DNA of 10,417 bases from Candidatus Melainabacteria bacterium. Lineage in GTDB: Bacteria; Cyanobacteriota; Vampirovibrionia; Obscuribacterales; Obscuribacteraceae. The translations under genes and the position numbers were made by a program. This document shows positions 6,141-10,417 of this stretch, in pieces. Position 1 is the stretch's first letter. Every line of letters begins with the position of its first letter. The notes beneath the pieces were generated by a model that ran no database searches, was not told the DNA's origin, and worked only from the letters and a program-made list of their open reading frames with translations. Where the stretch lies: NCBI GenBank assembly GCA_014380105.1, contig JACMKL010000195.1, positions 1 to 10,417 of the forward strand. Reading direction: 5' to 3'.

Positions 6141-6947
6141 CTACACTTTCTGGAGTAACAGCAAAAGACGCTCGTCAAGTCCCCGCCTGAAAGCGACTCG
6201 CTTTAGCGCGAATTTGGTCAAGAGCAATCGATTCACCGAAGGCGCCTGCTCTGAAAAAATCCAGGGAAAGACGGCAAAAAATTCTCCAGGTTTGAGAATC
6301 TCATGGACCGTTTTGATCACTTGGATGCAGTCAGTTACAGGAGCCGATACGAGGGGAGGGTGACAACTAGTCACAACCAAGTCGATGGAGGAAGGCGGGA
6401 GCACGAGGTCGAACGTGTCGCTGACAATCTTCGTACAGCAATTCGCTAGCCCTGGGAGCCGTTTTAGGAAGCCCATCTGTCTATCTAGCAGAGGTCCAGA
6501 AAAATCCACAGCCGTGTAGGAACCCAGATATTGTTCCAACGCTTCTGGGATGACCGTAGTGTATGAAGGTCCAAGCTCGACGACGTGAAGATTCTTCCTG
6601 CCCTGCATCCAAGATTTCAGAGCCGGGGATACGAGCACTTTTAAGTCATCCGAGCTGGCATGATGTCTTCCCTCGAACGAGACACTTGCAGCGAGCTGAA
6701 AATGGCTTTTCGCCATCCCTTCATTGTATTTGAGCCGACCGATGAAGCGAGATTTTGTCTCATAGACAGAGGGATACGAAAACGTCGTCACATCAGTTTT
6801 GAGAGTAACAGCTGTGCTGACTTCGACCGACGCAGACATGACGTCCAAACTTCTGAAATCACTAACCTTTCTGCGCCTGCGTCGAGGTGGCGCAGCCGTG
6901 TGCAGGTTGCGCTGCCTGCGCAACTCAAATCGTTTGACAACAGACAT
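6141..6947 (-). CDS. SAM-dependent methyltransferase-like protein with Arg-rich N-terminus
   Basis: The 268-residue protein fits a class I (Rossmann) methyltransferase in its second half. Motif I is at 121-128 (HVVELGPS), an acidic end-of-strand-2 residue is in YTAVDFS (Asp148), a strand-4-like segment is IDLVVTSCHPPLV (188-200), and a late strand follows the EILKPGEFFAVFPW segment (216-229). The glycine loop is poorer than usual (one Gly in ELGPSYT), so it may be a divergent or inactive member. The first 30 residues are strongly basic with RRRRRK, suggesting nucleic-acid or membrane-surface contact. No substrate can be named. AGGA stands before the ATG. The gene lies directly upstream of the His-rich GTPase gene on the same strand but is separated from it by a terminator, so functional linkage is weak. 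Confidence 0.75.
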   Translation of the reverse strand: MSVVKRFELRRQRNLHTAAPPRRRRRKVSDFRSLDVMSASVEVSTAVTLKTDVTTFSYPSVYETKSRFIGRLKYNEGMAKSHFQLAASVSFEGRHHASSDDLKVLVSPALKSWMQGRKNLHVVELGPSYTTVIPEALEQYLGSYTAVDFSGPLLDRQMGFLKRLPGLANCCTKIVSDTFDLVLPPSSIDLVVTSCHPPLVSAPVTDCIQVIKTVHEILKPGEFFAVFPWIFSEQAPSVNRLLLTKFALKRVAFRRGLDERLLLLLQKV

Positions 6948-7230
6948 AGATGTTCCTTTGATTAGTTGCGCTCGCTACGATAAGCGGGGCGTGAAAATAT
7001 GCTCTTCTGAGCCGAACTCTAAGAAGAGATTGAAAGATGTGATCGCAGCCGTTCCACCCAGATTCATCGAATTCAAGATTTCGTTAGTCCAAGCCCTCGG
7101 TCGAGGCGAGGCATTTTAGAGGATGGAGTTGGTCTGAATGAGCTATTAGCGGTTGATTGAATCCTTGGAACTAATGAATTGAAGTGGATATCAGAACCTT
7201 ACTGGTGCCAGCCACCCAGTTCAATACATA

Positions 7231-7248
7231 TTGAGAATTCATTATCAA
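7231..7248. promoter_or_regulatory. Fur/Zur-like box 1 in the ZIP upstream region
   Basis: TTGAGAAT and ATTATCAA flank a TC spacer; the arms are complementary at 7 of 8 positions and match the 3370-3387 box at 13 of 16. Confidence 0.45.
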
Positions 7249-7275
7249 TATCTTTTTTCAAAGGCACCGTTGTAA

Positions 7276-7293
7276 ATGATAATGATGTATCGA
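7276..7293. promoter_or_regulatory. Fur/Zur-like half-box 2 in the ZIP upstream region
   Basis: A perfect half-site ATGATAAT (7276-7283) is followed by a degenerate second half (4 of 8). It lies 28 nt after box 1 and is likely only as part of a cluster. Confidence 0.33.
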
Positions 7294-7406
7294 TAGCTAG
7301 CTTAGCTACGCACAGGCTAACTAATGATATGTCGCATGTTTTGTGCCTTAGTACCGGTTTAACGCATGCAAAACCATTAGCGCCAAACTTACCTAGCTGC
7401 GCAAAG

Positions 7407-7421
7407 TGAAAATGATTATCG
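7407..7421. promoter_or_regulatory. Fur/Zur-like box 3 in the ZIP upstream region
   Basis: TGAAAATGATTATCG matches the classical 7-1-7 pattern TGATAAT-N-ATTATCA at 12 of 14 arm positions. It also resembles actinobacterial Zur boxes of the TGAAAATgATTTTCA type. The nearest rightward gene is the ZIP transporter, about 490 nt downstream. Confidence 0.5.
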
Positions 7422-7482
7422 TTTTTAATGTCGTTTACTCTTCTGTGGATGCTGAATTGCCTAGAAGCTTTGTGGCTAACCC

Positions 7483-7528
7483 TTTCGAGAGTCCGGGTTG
7501 CAATGCCAGGAACTCTCGGAACATTGCA
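7483..7528. other. Two overlapping, mutually exclusive hairpins
   Basis: Stem A pairs 7483-7492 with 7512-7521 (10 bp, one G-U). Stem B pairs TGCAATG (7499-7505) with CATTGCA (7522-7528). The right arm of B directly abuts that of A and its left arm lies inside A's loop, so a transcript could form one or the other. No product is attached to it. Confidence 0.3.
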
Positions 7529-7546
7529 TAAGAGTCATCAACAAGC

Positions 7547-7726
7547 TTAGTCTACGACCATTACTTCATAACTTTTCGACTCATCCGCCTTCTCCCCAAA
7601 CTCAAAGCCATTCCTATTTCTGAGCCTCGTAAGCACCTTTCTCAAAGGTCTTCTCGAGCCAGAATGTTTTTTGCTTGCAGAAATAGTCAAGTGACTGATC
7701 GGCTGAACAGCTTGATTAGTTGAGAT
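7547..7726 (-). pseudogene. Possible C-terminal gene remnant or unrecognised small protein
   Basis: A 59-codon open frame on the minus strand ends at the TAA complementary to 7547-7549. It is bounded upstream by a TGA and has no ATG or ribosome site at its start. The last part reads like a genuine hydrophilic C-terminus, with basic RRPLRKVLTRLRNRNG followed by acidic FEFGEKADESKSYEVMVVD. It may be the tail of a decayed gene. I do not recognise the family, and chance is possible. Confidence 0.2.
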
Positions 7727-7792
7727 TCATATCTAGTCGCCTGCCGACTGACTCTCCGCAATGATGTCAGGGTTTACGCCAACCTCTGATTT

Positions 7793-7824
7793 CTAATTTT
7801 CAAAACTCTCCTTTTGAAAATTAG
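7793..7824. promoter_or_regulatory. Perfect 13-bp inverted repeat upstream of the ZIP gene
   Basis: CTAATTTTCAAAA (7793-7805) and TTTTGAAAATTAG (7812-7824) are exact reverse complements around a CTCTCC loop, 85 nt before the ZIP start. The stem is too A/T-rich and lacks a following T tract for a normal terminator. An operator for a dimeric regulator or a leader hairpin is more likely. Confidence 0.45.
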
Positions 7825-7909
7825 ATCTAGCAGCAAAGTTCACAACAGACCAAAACGACCAGCTGCGCTCTTCGCCGGCTGGCCACTAACAACCTGAAAG
7901 GGAAAAACT

Positions 7910-8830
7910 ATGTACGAATTCGCAATCTATGCGTTTCTCAGCGCTATCGCGGTCAGCGCAATTTCACTGATCGGTATTGCCAGCTTTTCAATGAGCCCAA
8001 ATCGACTTCACAAGACCACAAATCTCTTGGTGAGTTTGGCGGCTGGTGCGATGTTGGGCAACGCTCTCTTGCACCTACTACCGCATTCGCTTGAGCACGC
8101 CTCTGAACGCCCCGCCATCGTCCAACAGCATGCGCACAGTGCGCACGAGCGGGCTCCAGATCATGAAAAGCATGAGGAGCATCATGATCATGATGCTACC
8201 CGGCACGGCGAGGAAAACCACGACCCTGATCATGATGCTCCTCACGGTCAAGTCAAATCGGATTCTCACGATGAGCACGGGCACCCAGGACTGGGTATAG
8301 CTGCCCTCATTCTTGCTGGTTTGCTCTCCATGATGGCCTTCGACTTTGCCTTACTTTCGAGAACTCATGGTAAATCTAATTCTGTAAAACCAGCAGCTTA
8401 TCTCGTGTTGCTGACCGACGGTCTCGAGAATTTCTTGGACGGACTGGTTATCGGTACTGCGTATCTGGTCAGCATTCCGCTCGGTGTTGCCACCACAATC
8501 GCAGTATTGGTCCATGAAATCCCCATTGAAATGGGCGATTTTGCGGTCCTTATCAAATCCGGTTTTAGCAAGAAAAAGGCTCTTCTGCTGAATTTCCTCT
8601 CGGGTCTGCTCAGCATCGCTGGTGTCGCTGTTGCCCTGTACGCAGCTAGTTTCGTGCCGACATTCGCATCCATTGTTACACCAATGGCTGCAGGTGCATT
8701 CATCTACCTTGCAGGTAGCGCGCTTATCCCCCAAATCCGGGAAGATCGCGACGGTCCTTCAAAGTTGACCTCCTTCGCGATGATTCTGGTAGGCGTGGCA
8801 ATAATGGCACTTCTACTGCTAATCGAGTAG
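7910..8830 (+). CDS. ZIP-family divalent metal transporter (LIV-1-like) with His-rich loop and altered metal-site residues
   Basis: ZIP proteins move Zn2+ or related ions into the cytosol through an eight-helix fold. In 306 residues this has helices at about 5-25 and 37-56, a His/Asp/Glu-rich loop at 74-125, then helices from about 128 to the C-terminus. The helix-4 motif is DGLENFLDG (170-178) and the helix-5 motif HEIPIEMGDF (202-211). The family usually has HNF-x-DG and HEIPHE or HEIPQE, so metal-site His is replaced by Glu173, and the His/Gln position by Ile206; Asn174, Asp177, His202, Glu203 and Glu207 are kept. The altered site may change selectivity or transport. AAAGGG lies before the ATG. 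Several Fur/Zur-like boxes lie upstream, and a long hairpin follows 24 nt after the stop. Confidence 0.93.
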   Translation: MYEFAIYAFLSAIAVSAISLIGIASFSMSPNRLHKTTNLLVSLAAGAMLGNALLHLLPHSLEHASERPAIVQQHAHSAHERAPDHEKHEEHHDHDATRHGEENHDPDHDAPHGQVKSDSHDEHGHPGLGIAALILAGLLSMMAFDFALLSRTHGKSNSVKPAAYLVLLTDGLENFLDGLVIGTAYLVSIPLGVATTIAVLVHEIPIEMGDFAVLIKSGFSKKKALLLNFLSGLLSIAGVAVALYAASFVPTFASIVTPMAAGAFIYLAGSALIPQIREDRDGPSKLTSFAMILVGVAIMALLLLIE

Positions 8831-8854
8831 CTAAAGTCTTAAAGGTGGACGTAA

Positions 8855-8915
8855 AGGTAAGATGGTCTAGTTTGCTTCGTGAGAAATCACGTTGCAAACT
8901 ATGACCATCTTACCT
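8855..8915. other. 61-nt near-perfect long hairpin after the ZIP gene
   Basis: The outer 13 bp (8855-8867 with 8903-8915) and the next 8 bp (8868-8875 with 8894-8901) pair exactly with a single bulged T at 8902. A TT/TT mismatch and 5 bp (8878-8882 with 8887-8891) close a GAAA tetraloop. There is no T tract on the plus strand, and only TTTACG follows on the minus strand. It could end ZIP transcription with Rho, stabilise the mRNA 3' end, be an RNase III target, or be a small mobile or repeat element. Confidence 0.65.
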
Positions 8916-9001
8916 AAAATCCATCCTACTAATGCGTATAATGTAACTTCCGGGTCCGGTAATTTGGAGCTAAGATTCTGAGATGGTTGCAGGCATTTTA
9001 A

Positions 9002-10324
9002 TCACCGTCTCGGTCTTGCCTGAGGAGATTGAGCTAAGGGCATAGTAGCTCGATAAAGCTCCGAAATTGGCACTCTGTGCAAATCTGATGTGCGACCTCG
9101 CTGATCGGATATTTGCACTGTTCCTGTACGACGATCGTAGCCGACGATCGAGACAACGTGTCCGGTTGCTCCTTCGGTAACTCTAAGTCTGCCAAATATT
9201 CTGTGATTGGCATCGACACCAATTATCATCGGCCAAGCGGCAGTACCTTGTGAGCGTTCCAAGACCTGCTGCAATTCCCTTTCCGATCTAATTCGAACCA
9301 CCCCACTATGGGCATCAGCAGAACGTGCGTTCCCGACGATATAACCAGATTGAAATCCAAGTCGTCTTCCAATCTCCTCCATTTTGGCAAGGTCCAGACG
9401 GGTTTCATTAGCAATTACATGTCCATTAACACTGAGCCTATCGCCAGTGTCCGTGCGCCCCGATGGACGAACCTGGGTAAAGCGCATTGACGGTTCAAAT
9501 CTTTGCCAGTGGTCGTTAATTACACCTAACTGGAATAATTGGCTAGCGTAATTTCTCATACCGTCAGCTTGCCGAAAATGAGGAGGGATGCGACCTTCAG
9601 AATCTGGAGCGACATTTGCAGGATCTAGATGCGCAACTCTGCCATCCGGAGCACGATACTGACCAGTCAACCCAACGTGTGCTACTAATTCCGCTCCCAA
9701 AGCGGGGTTGAGCGTGTACAAACGCTCTTCTAGTGTAGTAACGTTGCAGGTGTCATGAGCGCCTTGATCAATTGCGCGCGGGTTGGCGGCATTATCCAAA
9801 ATACCCATAGTCAGCAATCGACGCTGATCAAGAGATAGTGGCGATGAGCCATCGTTAGTAGAAAGAAGACGACCAACCGCAGAATAGACTCGATTAATTT
9901 GCTCCTGAGAAAGTGGTGGCACTCGGTTAGGATTTTCAATTCTCTCCATATTCTGACGCACGGCAGCCTGAGCATCCAGAGGCATCGTTCTAAAATCAGA
10001 AAGAATCTGCGTGCGCGCTTGGTCAGAGGCTCTCGGTTGCTCGGCTGTGGGCGTACGTTCTAGATTACGACGAGTCTCCTGAGAACGTTCTGCCGATGGC
10101 GCTCTATATTGCGCTGGAAGAATATTCTCTGAACCATAAATGTTTCCAGCGGCAGCGAAATCCAACACACCAACGCTAAGGTCATTTGAAACTCGTGCAG
10201 CACTGGTGGCAAGCCCTCGAAAGTGACTTTCCATATCATCTAATGAGACGGCAAGCGAACGTTCAGGGGCTCTCTCGCTAGGTCGTGAAGCATCTCTGAG
10301 AGACGGTACTTCGGATTCATTCAT
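9002..10324 (-). CDS. Uncharacterised protein with papain/C39-like cysteine-peptidase signature
   Basis: In this 440-residue protein, residues 1-110 are polar, rich in Ser, Arg, Pro and Glu, and probably disordered; about 110-180 look helical. A candidate catalytic module follows: IDQGAHDTCNVTTLE has Gln187 six residues before Cys193, the papain spacing of oxyanion Gln to nucleophile. Much later GHVVSIVGYD supplies His389, and ISDQRG supplies Asp407, the order Cys-His-Asp of papain-like and C39-like peptidases. No Sec signal peptide is evident, so its location is unknown; polymorphic-toxin or effector-type proteins can look similar. The ATG at 10322-10324 has only a weak ribosome site. It converges on the ZIP gene and shows no metal-linked motif, so it is probably outside the metal island. 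Peptidase activity is inference from the motif set. Confidence 0.77.
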   Translation of the reverse strand: MNESEVPSLRDASRPSERAPERSLAVSLDDMESHFRGLATSAARVSNDLSVGVLDFAAAGNIYGSENILPAQYRAPSAERSQETRRNLERTPTAEQPRASDQARTQILSDFRTMPLDAQAAVRQNMERIENPNRVPPLSQEQINRVYSAVGRLLSTNDGSSPLSLDQRRLLTMGILDNAANPRAIDQGAHDTCNVTTLEERLYTLNPALGAELVAHVGLTGQYRAPDGRVAHLDPANVAPDSEGRIPPHFRQADGMRNYASQLFQLGVINDHWQRFEPSMRFTQVRPSGRTDTGDRLSVNGHVIANETRLDLAKMEEIGRRLGFQSGYIVGNARSADAHSGVVRIRSERELQQVLERSQGTAAWPMIIGVDANHRIFGRLRVTEGATGHVVSIVGYDRRTGTVQISDQRGRTSDLHRVPISELYRATMPLAQSPQARPRR

Positions 10325-10342
10325 TATAGTAATTCGTCCAAT

Positions 10343-10417
10343 TTAGAAACGGGCATCTCGCCTTGCGAAATGTTCATTCATATTAGGATGCGTTTCTGAC
10401 TTCAAGTGGACATAGCC
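10343..10417 (-). CDS. Possible 3' end of an upstream gene (partial)
   Basis: This is the only one of the three minus-strand frames at the right edge that stays open, for 24 codons ending in TAA (complement of 10343-10345), 18 nt before the start of the papain-like gene. The end reads NEHFARRDARF. Too little is present to identify it, and the frame may be chance. If real, it would form an operon with the papain-like gene. Confidence 0.3.
   Translation of the reverse strand, partial: GYVHLKSETHPNMNEHFARRDARF

Larger units (their letters stand above)
6948..7909. other. Long intergenic region with metal-type operators and hairpins, no convincing gene
   Basis: This 962-nt gap between the leftward methyltransferase-like gene and the rightward ZIP gene has no open frame with a good start, ribosome site and recognisable product. 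It contains three Fur/Zur-like boxes (7231-7248, 7276-7293, 7407-7421), two mutually exclusive hairpins (7483-7528), a 13-bp inverted repeat (7793-7824) and a possible gene remnant (7547-7726). It probably serves as the regulatory region of the ZIP gene, perhaps with a long leader or a small RNA. Confidence 0.55.

Noticed and set aside
6975..7067. 30-aa minus-strand frame just upstream of the methyltransferase-like gene, possible leader peptide
   Set aside because: No ribosome site and no recognisable attenuator after it.
6799..7119. 106-aa plus-strand frame
   Set aside because: Its first half is the antisense shadow of the methyltransferase-like gene's Arg-rich region; no ribosome site.
7179..7409. 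76-aa plus-strand open frame in the intergenic region
   Set aside because: No ribosome site, no recognisable features, and it passes through two Fur/Zur-like boxes.
7428..7550. 40-aa hydrophobic plus-strand frame directly after box 3
   Set aside because: No ribosome site before its ATG, and it overlaps the hairpin pair; coding signal not convincing.
8078..8734. Open frames antisense to or out of frame with the ZIP gene
   Set aside because: Shadow frames of a clearly coding region.
8937..8942. Consensus TATAAT on the plus strand
   Set aside because: No -35 element at proper distance and no rightward gene downstream.

Overview
The window is a metal-homeostasis island from a bacterium. Base composition looks moderate (my estimate, mid-40s % GC), with good Shine-Dalgarno sites and dense gene packing. 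The organism cannot be fixed from the sequence. A G3E GTPase tied to a WD40 protein, AT-rich TGATAAT-type operators and a long Arg/Pro/Ser-rich N-terminus ahead of a papain-like domain suggest a cyanobacteria-related lineage (for example non-photosynthetic Melainabacteria/Obscuribacterales). This is low-confidence inference.

Left part (1-2979). The N-terminal third of an RcnR/FrmR/CsoR-family metal- or formaldehyde-sensing repressor is cut by the left edge and reads leftwards. It diverges from a tight three-gene operon reading rightwards: a 102-aa protein with an EPGCPP motif, a 457-aa CobW/COG0523 (G3E) GTPase with an extra mid-protein domain, and a 347-aa WD40 protein. Each gene overlaps the next, so translational coupling is likely. 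The divergent gap carries a G-tract operator typical of the RcnR/FrmR family and a separate perfect 11-bp inverted repeat in front of the operon.

Middle part (3035-6947), all leftwards. It holds a small CECC-containing protein, a NiCoT-like nickel/cobalt permease, a 167-aa CPVC protein, a second CobW-type GTPase with a 17-His metal-binding loop, and a methyltransferase-like protein with a basic N-terminus. The small protein and the permease each lie behind a TGATAAT/ATTATCA box like Fur-family (Zur/Fur) operators. At the permease the box covers a recognisable promoter. Three hairpin terminators separate the units.

Right part (6948-10417). A stretch of nearly 1 kb without a convincing gene holds three more Fur/Zur-like boxes and several hairpins. 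It leads into a LIV-1-type ZIP metal transporter with a His-rich loop and unusual metal-site residues. A 61-nt near-perfect hairpin follows it. The last complete gene reads leftwards and encodes a large uncharacterised protein with a papain/C39-like Cys-His-Asp signature. It seems unrelated to the metal genes.

How the parts may fit together: ZIP and NiCoT would bring divalent metal in, the two G3E GTPases would deliver it to client proteins (the small cysteine proteins and the WD40 protein are candidate partners), and a Fur-family regulator plus the RcnR-like repressor would set expression. Transport and GTPase family assignments are well supported; the metals and partners are inference.
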